DNA of 64,000 nucleotides, from positions 4,474,747 through 4,538,746 of the forward strand of contig NZ_CM001484.1 in NCBI RefSeq assembly GCF_000243395.2, written 5' to 3'. Below are positions 44,769 through 54,036 of this stretch, piece after piece. How positions within the stretch are numbered: the stretch's first letter is position 1; every line of letters starts with the position of its first letter. The notes under the pieces were generated by a model that ran no database searches, was not told where the DNA came from, and was given only the letters and a program-made list of their open reading frames with translations. The DNA is from Saccharomonospora glauca K62 (lineage in GTDB: Bacteria; Actinomycetota; Actinomycetes; Mycobacteriales; Pseudonocardiaceae). The position numbers were made by a program, and so were the translations under genes.

Positions 44769-46874
44769 GTGAAGAAGCTCGCCGCATTCGGTCTGGCACT
44801 GCTGTTCCTCGCCGGGCAGGCGTTATTCGCCGCGCCCTCGGCCCCGGCCCAACCCGTGGGGGAGGAACGGCTGTTGCGGGTGCGGGTCGACGAACTGACC
44901 CCGCGTTTGGTGGACACCACCCACACCGAGGTCCGAGTCGTCGCCACCGTGACCAACGTCGGCGACCGGCCCGTGTCGGACATCGTGGGCCGGATCCAGG
45001 TCGGGCAACGGCAGTCCACGGCGACACAGCTCGCGCAGACACTGGCCGAACCCCCGCCCGCGGAGTCGGGCTGGTCGCAGTGGGTGGGCGTGCCCGGTCG
45101 GTTGGCTCCGGGCGAGAATGCCCAGCTCCGCATCACGGCCCCGCTCGCCCAGCTCGGACTGACGCAGCCGGGGGTGTATCCGCTGCTGCTCAACGTCAAC
45201 GGCACCCCCGCGTCCGGCAGTCCCGCCCGACTCGCCGCGGTGAACCTGTTGCTCCCGGTGTTGGGGGACGTCGGGGGGAGCACGCCCGCGTCCGTGTCGG
45301 TGCTGTGGCCGATTGTGGCCCGCGAGCCGAAGGTGGTCTCCGCGCCGCACGACGGCGAGGTCGTCCTCGCCGACGACGCCCTCGCGGACGAGCTCGCGCC
45401 GGGCGGCCGCCTGCACGCGATGGTGGCCGCCGCCGAGAGCAGGCGTGCCGACCCGTCCCTTTTCGGGGCGTTGTGTTTCGCCGTCGACCCCGACCTGCTG
45501 GAGACGGTCGACGCGATGGCGAACGGCTACCTGGTCCGCACCGCGTCGGGCACCGTCGAGGGCAAGGGCAGTGACAACGCCCGCCAGTGGCTCGACGACC
45601 TGCGTGCTCTGGTGGCCAACCACTGCGTCGTCGAGATCCCGTACGCCGACGCCGATCTCGGCACGCTCTCGCAGGTGAGAAGCGAGTTCGACCTGGTCGG
45701 GGAAGCGGTGGCCAACAGCGCGACGATCCTCGACCTGCTGCGGCTCGCCCCCACTCCCGGCGTGTTGTGGCCGCGCGGCGGATTGACCCCCGCCGCGGTG
45801 GACGCCGCGGCCGATGCGGGCGTCACGACGATGATCACCGGGCCGGGCGCCCCGGCGGCCGACCTCGGCGTCCGGACCGTCACGTACGACCCCCTCGTGG
45901 CGGCCGGGTTCCGCTACGCCTCCGCGCGCGGCTCCGGCACGGAGCCCGAACAGCCGAGGGTCGCCACCCAGAACGCCGTCGCCGCCATCGCGTTGCGGGG
46001 CGGCCTGTCGGACGAGGCGGGAGGCGGCACCGTCCTGGTCGCGCCCCCGCACGACTGGAACGTCGCCCGCGGCGACCTCGACGCGATGCTCGACTCCCTC
46101 ACCCAGCTCCGCAGCAGGCAACTGGTGCAGTTGGTGCCCATGCCCGAGATCCTCGAGGCCGACCCGGCCGAGGGAGCACAGAGCGGGGCGGCCACTCCCC
46201 CCACCAACGGCGTCCGAGGTGAGGGCACGGACTCGGCCACGCTGCCGAAGGACGCGCTCGACACGCTGTCGACGGTCGAGGACACCGTCGCCGACCTCGG
46301 TAGCGCGATGTCTGTCGACCCCACCCGGCAGTACGACCCGATCAACCTGCTCAGGCCCCTGCACAACGCCGTGATCCGGGCGACGTCGACGTCGTGGCGC
46401 GACATCCGGAGCCGGCACGAGGCCACCCAGGCGGCGGCGAGCGAGGTGCGACGGCTCAGCGGCAGGATCACCGTCACCACCCCCTCACAGCCGGTGTCGT
46501 TGGCCTCGGGGTCGAGCCCGCTTCCGGTCACGCTGCGCAACGACCTGCCGGTCGCGGTGACGGTGCGCGTCAAGCTCACCAACAGTCCGGGACTGCGACC
46601 GTCTCGGATCGAGGACACTCCGCTGGCGGCCAACAGCAGTGTCAGCCGGTTCATCCCCGCGGAGACCCTGCGGTCGGGCCGCTTCATCGTGAACGTGTCG
46701 CTGACCACGCCCGGCGGCACCACACTGGGGCACACCGCTCGCATGGAGCTCATGTCCACCGAGTTCGGCGTGGTCACGGTCGTGTTGACCGCCACGGCCG
46801 GGGCTGCTCTGGTGTTCCTCTCCGGACGACAGATATACCGTCGGGTGAAGACCCGAGGGGAGGAACGCGGCTGA
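44769..46874 (+). CDS. DUF6049 exported protein with C-terminal anchor (Rv3909-like)
   Basis: A 701-residue protein. Sec signal (MKKLAAFGLALLFLAGQALFAA), a large extracytoplasmic part with VLWPIVAREP and GVLWPRGGLTPAAV segments, Ig-like C-terminal strands (SSPLPVTLRNDLPVAVTVRVKL) and one membrane helix (VVTVVLTATAGAALVFLSG) with a basic tail. It lies between mutT4 and murJ as in mycobacteria. Its conserved place before murJ suggests a wall-related role; mechanism unknown. Confidence 0.85.
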   Translation: MKKLAAFGLALLFLAGQALFAAPSAPAQPVGEERLLRVRVDELTPRLVDTTHTEVRVVATVTNVGDRPVSDIVGRIQVGQRQSTATQLAQTLAEPPPAESGWSQWVGVPGRLAPGENAQLRITAPLAQLGLTQPGVYPLLLNVNGTPASGSPARLAAVNLLLPVLGDVGGSTPASVSVLWPIVAREPKVVSAPHDGEVVLADDALADELAPGGRLHAMVAAAESRRADPSLFGALCFAVDPDLLETVDAMANGYLVRTASGTVEGKGSDNARQWLDDLRALVANHCVVEIPYADADLGTLSQVRSEFDLVGEAVANSATILDLLRLAPTPGVLWPRGGLTPAAVDAAADAGVTTMITGPGAPAADLGVRTVTYDPLVAAGFRYASARGSGTEPEQPRVATQNAVAAIALRGGLSDEAGGGTVLVAPPHDWNVARGDLDAMLDSLTQLRSRQLVQLVPMPEILEADPAEGAQSGAATPPTNGVRGEGTDSATLPKDALDTLSTVEDTVADLGSAMSVDPTRQYDPINLLRPLHNAVIRATSTSWRDIRSRHEATQAAASEVRRLSGRITVTTPSQPVSLASGSSPLPVTLRNDLPVAVTVRVKLTNSPGLRPSRIEDTPLAANSSVSRFIPAETLRSGRFIVNVSLTTPGGTTLGHTARMELMSTEFGVVTVVLTATAGAALVFLSGRQIYRRVKTRGEERG

Positions 46875-46938
46875 GTTCGGACCGCGATTCCGTCTACCCT
46901 GAATTGACGAAGCTGACCACCGACGGATAGGGCACGCG

Positions 46939-49260
46939 TTGGACGAACAGTCGGGCAACCCGCCCGAGCGTGGGGGCGGGCCCGCGCGTTCGGAGCGCGT
47001 GCCTCCTCGACGGCTCGGGCCCCAGCCACCGCACAACGGGCCGTTGCCCCGGCCTCAGCCATCGGACCGGCGCGACACGCCGCCGCCTCCGGGCAGGGCC
47101 CCGCAACCGACCCCGCCGCCCCCCACGCGGCATCTGCCGTCGCCCGCGCCGGGGCCGCAGGGTGCTCAGGGCCCGGCGGCTCAAGCTCCGCACCCGGTCG
47201 CGCCGTCCCCGCAGGGCGCCCCGGCGGGTCGGCCCCCGCAGGGTGGGCCGCCGCCCGCCCCGCGTCCCGCGCCTGCCGGCCCTCCCCCGAACGCGCCGGG
47301 ACACGGCCCGCCGGGCGGACATCCTCCGAACCCACCCGGACCGCCACCCGCCGGCCCCCCGCACGGCCGGGGAGCGCCACCGGTGGCTCCTCGGCGTGGT
47401 CGTTCACCGCAACCGCGGCGTCAGCCGGTGAGGCCGTGGCGGCAGGAGGCACAGCGTCGGCGGCCCGTGCCGCCGACCGACACCGAACGCACGATCTTCA
47501 TCCCGCGGGAACGCGGTATCCCGCCGGGAGTGCGTTGGCCCGCGGCCGACCCCGACGTGCTGCGGCCCTACGACGAGCTCGCGACCCGGATGATGCCGCG
47601 CATCGCGGCGGAGCCGATCGGGGAGCGGCTTCCCGAGGTCCAGCTCGACCGGCCGAAGGACGATCAGCAGAAGGCACCGTCGCTGGCGAAGGCCAGTGGC
47701 CGTATGGCCATCGCCACGCTCACCAGCCGTATCACCGGCTTCGCGTGGAAGGTGATGCTGGCCTGGGTCGCCACGCTCGGTGTGCTCTACGACTCCTTCA
47801 CCGTCGCCAACACGCTTCCGCTCATCATCAACGAGCTCCTGCTCGGCGGTGTGCTCACCAGCGTGGTGGTGCCGTTGCTGGTGCGGTCGCAGGACGACGA
47901 GGACGGCGGCGAGGCGTACACCCAACGCCTGTTGACACTCGCCATCACCGTGCTCGGGATCGGCACCGTGGTCTCGACCGCCTGCGCACCGTGGTTGACG
48001 GGGCTGCTGATGGACGACAGCGGGGACGCCGACCCGCAACTGGCCACGTGGTTCGCGTATCTCCTGCTACCGGGCCTGTTGTTCTACGGGTTGTTCGCGG
48101 TGTTGTCGGCCATCCTCAACGCCAAACAGATCTTCGGTCCCGCGCAGTGGGCACCGGTGATCAACAACCTCGTCATCTTCGCCACCATCGCGGCGTTCGC
48201 GCTGGTGCCGGGCGACCCGACCATCGTGCCCACCCGCATGACCGACCCCCAGGTTCTCGTGCTGGGCCTCGGCGTGCTCACGGCGATGGTCTCGCAGGCC
48301 CTGTTCCTCGTGCCCGCGCTGCGCCGTTCGGGCTTCCGGTTCAAGTGGCGTTTCGGCATCGACGAACGGCTCAAGGAGTTCGGTGGCCTCGCCGCCTGGA
48401 TCCTGGGCTACGTCGCGGTGAGCCAGGTCGGCATGGTGGTCAACACCCGTGTGCTCACGGGCGGAGCGGCCGGTGGTCCGTCGATCTACTCCAACGCGTG
48501 GCTGCTGTTCCAGTTGCCGTACGGCGTCATCGGGGTGTCGCTGCTGACCGCGCTCATGCCCAAGATGAGCCGGGCCGCGGCGGACGGCGACCACCGCAAA
48601 CTCGTCGGAGACCTGTCGTACGGCTCCCGCATCACCACGATCATGCTGATGCCGGTCTCCGCCGTCATGGCGGTGGCGGGGCCGTCCATCGGTGTGGCTC
48701 TGTTCGCCCTCGGCAAGGGCTCGGTGGAGGACGCGGAGCGACTCGGTCAGGCGTTGGCGGTGTCGGCGTTCGGCCTAGTGCCGTACGCGCTCGTGATGCT
48801 CCAGATGCGGGTGTTCTACGCCATGAAGGACTCGCGCACCCCGACGCTCATCATGTGCGTGATGACGGCGGTGAAGATCCCGCTGCTGTACCTCGCCTCC
48901 ACGATTCTCGACCCGGTCAACGTGGTGCTCGGCGTGATGATGGTGAACTCGCTGGTCTTCGTGGTGGGCGCCGTCATGGGGCAGGTGTGGCTGTGGGTCA
49001 AGCTCGGCAACCTGCGGAGCAGGCGCGTGCTCGGGGTCATCCTGTTCACCGTGGTGGCGAGCGGCCTCGGCGCGCTCGCGGCGGCTCTCGTGGGACGGAT
49101 CGTGCCCGACCTGTTCGGCGAGATCGGGAAGGCGTGGGTGACCCTCGTCCTCCAGGGCGTCGTCGGCCTCGCGGTGTCGTTCGGGGTACTGATCGCACTG
49201 AAAGTGGACGAACTCGCGCCCGTCACGCGTCGAATATCCGCTTTGCTCCGTCGCGGTTAA
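46939..49260 (+). CDS. murJ: Lipid II flippase MurJ with long Pro-rich N-terminus
   Basis: A 773-residue protein. About 250 disordered residues (Pro/Gly/Arg) precede 14 predicted helices of the MOP/MviN fold, starting at ATLTSRITGFAWKVMLAWVATLG. Further marks are NTLPLIINELLLGGVLTSVVVPLLV, the GLLFYGLFAVLSAILNAK region, and GVSLLTALMPKMSRAA. It flips lipid II for peptidoglycan synthesis. TTG 46939 is the likely start; no better site is seen. In M. tuberculosis MviN the pseudokinase and extracellular domains are fused to this protein, while here they form the next gene. Confidence 0.94.
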   Translation: MDEQSGNPPERGGGPARSERVPPRRLGPQPPHNGPLPRPQPSDRRDTPPPPGRAPQPTPPPPTRHLPSPAPGPQGAQGPAAQAPHPVAPSPQGAPAGRPPQGGPPPAPRPAPAGPPPNAPGHGPPGGHPPNPPGPPPAGPPHGRGAPPVAPRRGRSPQPRRQPVRPWRQEAQRRRPVPPTDTERTIFIPRERGIPPGVRWPAADPDVLRPYDELATRMMPRIAAEPIGERLPEVQLDRPKDDQQKAPSLAKASGRMAIATLTSRITGFAWKVMLAWVATLGVLYDSFTVANTLPLIINELLLGGVLTSVVVPLLVRSQDDEDGGEAYTQRLLTLAITVLGIGTVVSTACAPWLTGLLMDDSGDADPQLATWFAYLLLPGLLFYGLFAVLSAILNAKQIFGPAQWAPVINNLVIFATIAAFALVPGDPTIVPTRMTDPQVLVLGLGVLTAMVSQALFLVPALRRSGFRFKWRFGIDERLKEFGGLAAWILGYVAVSQVGMVVNTRVLTGGAAGGPSIYSNAWLLFQLPYGVIGVSLLTALMPKMSRAAADGDHRKLVGDLSYGSRITTIMLMPVSAVMAVAGPSIGVALFALGKGSVEDAERLGQALAVSAFGLVPYALVMLQMRVFYAMKDSRTPTLIMCVMTAVKIPLLYLASTILDPVNVVLGVMMVNSLVFVVGAVMGQVWLWVKLGNLRSRRVLGVILFTVVASGLGALAAALVGRIVPDLFGEIGKAWVTLVLQGVVGLAVSFGVLIALKVDELAPVTRRISALLRRG

Positions 49261-49356
49261 CCCGCTCGGCACGGACGCCCCACGCTCTCCCCCGTCGTTC
49301 ACGTACCCTCGTTTCAGACACTGTGTGAGGCGAATCAGCAGGGGGAGGGCGACCGA

Positions 49357-50877
49357 GTGGGCATTCGAACACACGGTGGATCGCTGGCGCCCGGCGGGGT
49401 GGTCGGCGACGGTCGTTATCGCCTGCTCGCCCAGTTCGGCATCGACGAACGCTGTGGCGCCCACCTGTGGCGAGCCCGCGACGGCCAGCTCCGCCGGGAC
49501 GTCGCTCTCACGATCCTCGTCGGCGACCCCGCCAACGTGGAGGCGGCCCGGCAGGGACGGAGAACGCTCGAACGCGCGGCCCACACCGCGAACTTCGCAC
49601 ACCCCAGCGTCGCGAAGGTGCTGGACGTCCTGACGCTCGGCAACGGCATCAGCTCCAGCGAAGGGCTGCTCGGCATCGTCGTGGCGGAGTGGACCAAAGG
49701 TACCGACCTCATCGACCTCGTCCGCGAGAAGCGCATCCCGCCCAGCACCGCCGCCAGAATGGTGCAGGCCCTTGCCGAACCCGTCGAGCGGGCTCACCAG
49801 TCGGGGCTCGTGCTCGGTATCGACCACCCGCAACGACTCCGGGTCACCCCGGACGGCAGGCTGCGGCTCGCCTTCCCGGCCCCGCCACCGCACACCACGC
49901 TGCGCGACGACGTGAAGGCCCTCGGGGCCGTGCTGTACCTGCTGCTCACCGGACGGTGGCCGCTTCCGGGAGGCCCGCCCGCGCTCCCTCCCGCACCCCG
50001 CGATCCGAACGGAGATCCCGTTCCGCCGCACACGCTCGACGCGCGCGTTCCACGGGAGATGTCGGCACTGGCGGTACGGACCGTCTCCGACGGCGGCCAG
50101 GGAGGCATCCGCACCAGCGCCGCCATCCTACGAGTGCTCGACAAAGTCGCCTCGGCGGAGGAGCGCACCCGTAAACAGCCGGAGAACGTCGACCCCGACG
50201 GCACGGTGTGGACCACCAAGAAGCCGGTCAAGGACGCCGCACGCCGTCGCAAGCTCGCGCTCGGGGTGACCGCACTCGTCATCGCGGCCGCCGCGGCGCT
50301 GGCCTGGGTGGGCATGATGGCCATCAGTTTCTTCCGCGACGACCCGCCGTCGGGCCCGCCCGTCAACCTCGCGGAACAGAGCACCACGCAGACACCGGAC
50401 AGTCAGGACGACGGTGGCGGGCAGGGCGGCTCGCTGGGAGCACCGGTGACACCGACCGAGGTGAGCGTCTACAACCCCGAGGGGGAGGGCGACGGCGAGG
50501 CGGAGGCTCCCAACGCCGTCGACGGTGACGAGAACACCGCCTGGCAAACCGACGCGTACCGGCAGCAGTTCCCGACCTTCAAAACAGGCGTGGGCCTGCT
50601 CGCCAGCTTCGACCAACCGATCGAACTGGCGGGAGTGCGCGTGCTCTCCGACACCCCCGGAACGGAGATCGAGATCCGGGTCGCCGACTCCCCGGATCCC
50701 GCGCTGGAGGCGACGCGGACGGTGGCCTCGGGCCGCTTGCAGGGCGGCACCACCGAACTCAGTCTCGACGAGCCCGTCTCCAGCCAGTACGTCATCGTGT
50801 GGATCAAGACCCTCTCGGGGTCGGAGCCCGAGTTCCAGTCTCAGCTCGCGGAAGTGTCGTTTCTGCCAACGAAGTGA
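49357..50877 (+). CDS. Pseudokinase with one membrane helix and a discoidin-like extracellular domain
   Basis: A 506-residue protein. Residues about 15-260 have protein-kinase shape (GGVVGDGRYRLLAQFG, RRDVALTILVGDP, VLGIDHPQRLRVTPDGRLRL, DVKALGAVLYLLLTGRWPL) but lack the VAIK lysine, the HRD aspartate and the DFG motif, so it should not phosphorylate. A helix (LALGVTALVIAAAAALAWVGM) leads to an outside domain resembling F5/8 type C folds (NAVDGDENTAWQTDAY, SSQYVIVWIKTL). This equals the C-terminal part of mycobacterial MviN (Rv3910), which, when phosphorylated by PknB, recruits FhaA. Confidence 0.88.
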   Translation: MGIRTHGGSLAPGGVVGDGRYRLLAQFGIDERCGAHLWRARDGQLRRDVALTILVGDPANVEAARQGRRTLERAAHTANFAHPSVAKVLDVLTLGNGISSSEGLLGIVVAEWTKGTDLIDLVREKRIPPSTAARMVQALAEPVERAHQSGLVLGIDHPQRLRVTPDGRLRLAFPAPPPHTTLRDDVKALGAVLYLLLTGRWPLPGGPPALPPAPRDPNGDPVPPHTLDARVPREMSALAVRTVSDGGQGGIRTSAAILRVLDKVASAEERTRKQPENVDPDGTVWTTKKPVKDAARRRKLALGVTALVIAAAAALAWVGMMAISFFRDDPPSGPPVNLAEQSTTQTPDSQDDGGGQGGSLGAPVTPTEVSVYNPEGEGDGEAEAPNAVDGDENTAWQTDAYRQQFPTFKTGVGLLASFDQPIELAGVRVLSDTPGTEIEIRVADSPDPALEATRTVASGRLQGGTTELSLDEPVSSQYVIVWIKTLSGSEPEFQSQLAEVSFLPTK

Positions 50878-50947
50878 TGGCGTGTCTTCGGGCGATGCGG
50901 GAGGTCCTCCCTGAACAGCGCGTCATCAACTTAGTACGCTCTGGCGA

Positions 50948-51550
50948 GTGACCGCTGCAGCGCCCACGGACGCCGATCTGATAGCCGCACATGCGGCTGG
51001 AGATCCTCATGCCTTCAACGAGCTCGTCCGGCGACATCGCGACCGGATGTGGGCTGTGGCCCTGCGCACAGTCCGCGATCCCGAGGAAGCCGCCGACGCG
51101 CTTCAGGACGCGTTCATCTCCGCGTTCCGCGCCGCCTCCAACTTCCGAGCCGAGTCCCAGGTGACCACGTGGCTTCACCGGATCGTGGTCAACGCGTGCC
51201 TCGATCGGGTACGGCGTAGGCAGGCCCGGCCCACGGTGCCCCTGCCCGACACACCGCACCACGAACCCGCCGTACCACGCGATTCGATGTCGGAACGCGA
51301 AACCCGGCTGGTCATCAAGGAAGCGCTCGACCAGTTGCCGGAAGAACAACGGGTCCCCATCGTGTTGGTTGACGTGGAGGGGTACTCCGTTGCCGAGACG
51401 GCGGAGATGTTGGGCATCGCGCAAGGGACCGTGAAGAGCCGCTGCGCCCGAGGCCGGGCAAAGCTCGCGAAACTTCTTGGTCATCTACGGAACCCGAGCA
51501 ACGAGGGTGACGTCCCAACTCACGAAAGCAAACACGGGGAGGGACGATGA
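50948..51550 (+). CDS. sigM: ECF RNA polymerase sigma factor SigM
   Basis: A 200-residue ECF sigma: region 2 (AFNELVRRHRDRMWAVALR, EEAADALQDAFISAFR, FRAESQVTTWLHRIVVNACLD) and region 4 (LPEEQRVPIVLVDVEGYSVAETAEMLGIAQGTVKSR). It directs polymerase to a small stress regulon; named by position next to trxB/trxA as in mycobacteria and Streptomyces. GTG 50948 follows TACGCT by seven bases (leaderless). Coupled by ATGA overlap to its anti-sigma gene. Confidence 0.92.
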   Translation: MTAAAPTDADLIAAHAAGDPHAFNELVRRHRDRMWAVALRTVRDPEEAADALQDAFISAFRAASNFRAESQVTTWLHRIVVNACLDRVRRRQARPTVPLPDTPHHEPAVPRDSMSERETRLVIKEALDQLPEEQRVPIVLVDVEGYSVAETAEMLGIAQGTVKSRCARGRAKLAKLLGHLRNPSNEGDVPTHESKHGEGR

Positions 51551-52359
51551 CGGACGAAAGCAGGGGGCGTGGCGGGCTAGTCGGCCCCCCATGGTCTGTC
51601 GACGTGCTCGCCGACCTGCACGCGGGAGTGCTGGACGAGCAGGAAGCGGCCGAACTGTGGCCGCGAGTGAACGCTGACCCCGATGCCAGGGCCATCATCG
51701 AGGCGCTGGAGTCCACCAAGGCCGACCTCTCCGGATTCGCCGAGCTGGACGTCGAACCCATACCCGCTGACGTGGCCAGCCGTATCGACGCCGCGTTGGA
51801 ACGGGAACGCCGGGCAGGGGCCACCCAGCCCCAAGTGACACAGGCGACACAGGCAAACCAGGCGGCCGAGGCACCGCAGCCCTCGCCACAACCTGCCGCG
51901 GGGAACGCCAACGTCGTGAGCCTCGACGCCGCACGTGCGAAGCGGAAGAAGCGCCTCGGCTGGGGCGCCGGCCTGCTGACCGCGGCAGCGGCCGTGGTCG
52001 CCGCCGCTTTCCTGGTGATTCCCGGAACGGGGGGCCAGGAGGAAGGCGTGGGAGGCACGCCTGCGCTGGCGGTCGACAGCGGAAACCTTTCGGCTGCTGT
52101 CGGTGAGATCACGAACGTCAGGGACTACGGTCCGCTGGGCGACGAGCAACGACTCGACGCCTGCCTGGGGGCCAACGGAATCGACCCCGAGGTGAAACCG
52201 GTCGGGTTCCGTCCGGTCACCATCGACGGGACCGAAGCCGTCATGGTGTTGCTCACCACCGGGGAGTTGGGGCAGTTCAGGCTGGTGGCTCTCGCTCCGG
52301 ACTGCGGGCCCGACAACCCCGGCCTGCTGATGGACGAGACCGTCGGCGGACAGAACTGA
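51547..52359 (+). CDS. Anti-sigma-M factor, membrane protein
   Basis: A 270-residue protein. The N-terminal part (SVDVLADLHAGVLDEQEAAELWPRV) is a short sigma-binding helix set; a Gln/Ala-rich linker leads to one helix (LGWGAGLLTAAAAVVAAAFLV, about residues 137-157) and an extracytoplasmic domain with two Cys (LDACLGANG, PDCGPDN). No zinc HXXXCXXC motif is present. It should hold SigM at the membrane. Equivalent to mycobacterial Rv3912. Confidence 0.87.
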   Translation: MTDESRGRGGLVGPPWSVDVLADLHAGVLDEQEAAELWPRVNADPDARAIIEALESTKADLSGFAELDVEPIPADVASRIDAALERERRAGATQPQVTQATQANQAAEAPQPSPQPAAGNANVVSLDAARAKRKKRLGWGAGLLTAAAAVVAAAFLVIPGTGGQEEGVGGTPALAVDSGNLSAAVGEITNVRDYGPLGDEQRLDACLGANGIDPEVKPVGFRPVTIDGTEAVMVLLTTGELGQFRLVALAPDCGPDNPGLLMDETVGGQN

Positions 52360-52470
52360 CGAAGTCGCTGTGCCCTCCGTCGCTCGATCCGCCGGGAACA
52401 GTCCCGCCTACGATGCTGTTGACCAGGGTGAGTAGGCAGTGATCTGGCGGCGTCGAAGCGGAGGGCGCAG

Positions 52471-53463
52471 GTGAGCGAAGACATTCGAAACCTCATCATC
52501 GTGGGGTCCGGCCCGGCGGGGTACACGGCCGCGATCTACGCAGCGCGTGCGCAACTCGAACCGTTGGTGTTCGAGGGGACGCAGTACGGGGGCGCGCTGA
52601 TGACCACGACCGAGGTCGAGAACTACCCCGGATTCCGTTCCGGCATCCAGGGCCCCGATCTCATGGAGGAGATGAGGGAGCAGGCGAAGGTCTTCGGCGC
52701 CGACCTTCGGCAGGAGGACGTCGAGAAGCTCGAACTCACGGGGCCGATCAAGTACGTCACCGCCCACGGCAAGCGGTACGCGGCACGCGCCGTGATCCTG
52801 GCGATGGGGGCGGCTCCGCGGTACCTGTATGTTCCCGGTGAGCAGAGCCTGCTGGGCCACGGGGTCTCCTCGTGCGCGACCTGCGACGGATTCTTCTTCC
52901 GCGACCAGGACATCGCGGTGGTCGGCGGCGGCGACTCGGCGATGGAGGAAGCGACCTTCCTCACGAAGTTCGCCCGCAGCGTGACCGTCATTCACCGCCG
53001 CGAGGAGTTCCGCGCCTCCAAGATCATGCTGGAGCGGGCCCGTGCCAACGAGAAGATCAAGTGGCGGCTCAACTCGCAGGTCACCGAGGTGCTCGGTGAC
53101 GGCAAGGTGAGCGGGCTCAAGCTCCGTGACACCGTGACCGGCGAGGAGTCCACCCTGGACGTCACGGGCTTCTTCCTCGCCATCGGCCACGACCCGCGCA
53201 GTGATCTCGTGCGGGGTCAAGTGGAGCTGGACAAGGACGGCTACGTGCTCACGAAGGGACGCAGCTCCTACACCAACCTCGACGGCGTGTTCGCCGCGGG
53301 TGACCTGGTGGACCGCACCTACCGGCAGGCCATCACGGCTGCCGGCTCCGGTTGCTCGGCGGCGATCGACGCGGAACGCTGGCTTGCCGAACACGCCGAC
53401 GTCGCCGAGGCGAACGAGAGCACCGAACTCGTTGGTGGCGGGTACGCCGCCCGCGCCAACTGA
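52471..53463 (+). CDS. trxB: Thioredoxin reductase
   Basis: A 330-residue FAD/NADPH flavoprotein that reduces thioredoxin. FAD site [12 protein letters not shown] (from residue 10), redox pair CATC (Cys135, Cys138), NADPH site [12 protein letters not shown], and [10 protein letters not shown] near the end. Preceded by AGCGGAGG-like sequence before GTG 52471. Forms an operon with trxA, 23 bases downstream. Confidence 0.97.
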   Translation: MSEDIRNLIIVGSGPAGYTAAIYAARAQLEPLVFEGTQYGGALMTTTEVENYPGFRSGIQGPDLMEEMREQAKVFGADLRQEDVEKLELTGPIKYVTAHGKRYAARAVILAMGAAPRYLYVPGEQSLLGHGVSSCATCDGFFFRDQDIAVVGGGDSAMEEATFLTKFARSVTVIHRREEFRASKIMLERARANEKIKWRLNSQVTEVLGDGKVSGLKLRDTVTGEESTLDVTGFFLAIGHDPRSDLVRGQVELDKDGYVLTKGRSSYTNLDGVFAAGDLVDRTYRQAITAAGSGCSAAIDAERWLAEHADVAEANESTELVGGGYAARAN

Positions 53464-53486
53464 CCCGACCCACGACAGGAGAGATG

Positions 53487-53813
53487 ATGACGAACACCGT
53501 TGAGGTGACCGACGCCACGTTCGCCGACGAGGTGCTGTCCCACGACAAGCCGGTCCTCGTGGACTTCTGGGCCACCTGGTGCGGACCCTGCAAGATGGTC
53601 GCGCCGGTGCTGGAGGAGATCGCGGCCGAGCACGGCGACAAGCTCCGCATCGCGAAGCTCGACACCGACGCCAACCCCAACACGGCCAGGGACTACCAGG
53701 TCATGTCCATCCCCACCATGATCCTCTTCCGGGACGGCAAGCCGGTGAAGCAGATCGTCGGCGCCAAGCCGAAGGCGGCTCTGCTGGCCGACCTGGCGGA
53801 CGTGTTGCAGTAA
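53487..53813 (+). CDS. trxA: Thioredoxin
   Basis: A 108-residue thioredoxin with the active site WCGPC (Cys32, Cys35) and cis-Pro in [11 protein letters not shown] 53487 is preferred over the adjacent ATG 53484 because AGGAG is five bases before it. A terminator follows at 53841. Supplies electrons to reductases and keeps cytosolic thiols reduced; likely part of the SigM-linked oxidative response. Confidence 0.97.
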   Translation: MTNTVEVTDATFADEVLSHDKPVLVDFWATWCGPCKMVAPVLEEIAAEHGDKLRIAKLDTDANPNTARDYQVMSIPTMILFRDGKPVKQIVGAKPKAALLADLADVLQ

Positions 53814-53840
53814 GGCTCGGTCGTGCCCGACGACCTCGAA

Positions 53841-53883
53841 ACCCAGGATGCGCCCATCCGGTGGCGCTCCTGGGTTTTCTTTC
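53841..53883 (+). terminator. Intrinsic terminator after trxA
   Basis: ACCCAGGA (53841-53848) pairs with TCCTGGGT (53868-53875), with an inner CGCC/GGCG stem, followed by TTTTCTTT. Confidence 0.88.
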
Positions 53884-54036
53884 ATTCGGCCATCCGTGTG
53901 GGTTATGAGACCGAGCAGCCCTTCGTTCTCACGCTCCGTTCTCACGGCACAATAGAGACAGCAAGGCCCCCCGCGGCCCACGAACATCTGCACGAACCAC
54001 GATCGCACTAGGTGCCCAAGGAATAGCGAGGAGTGC

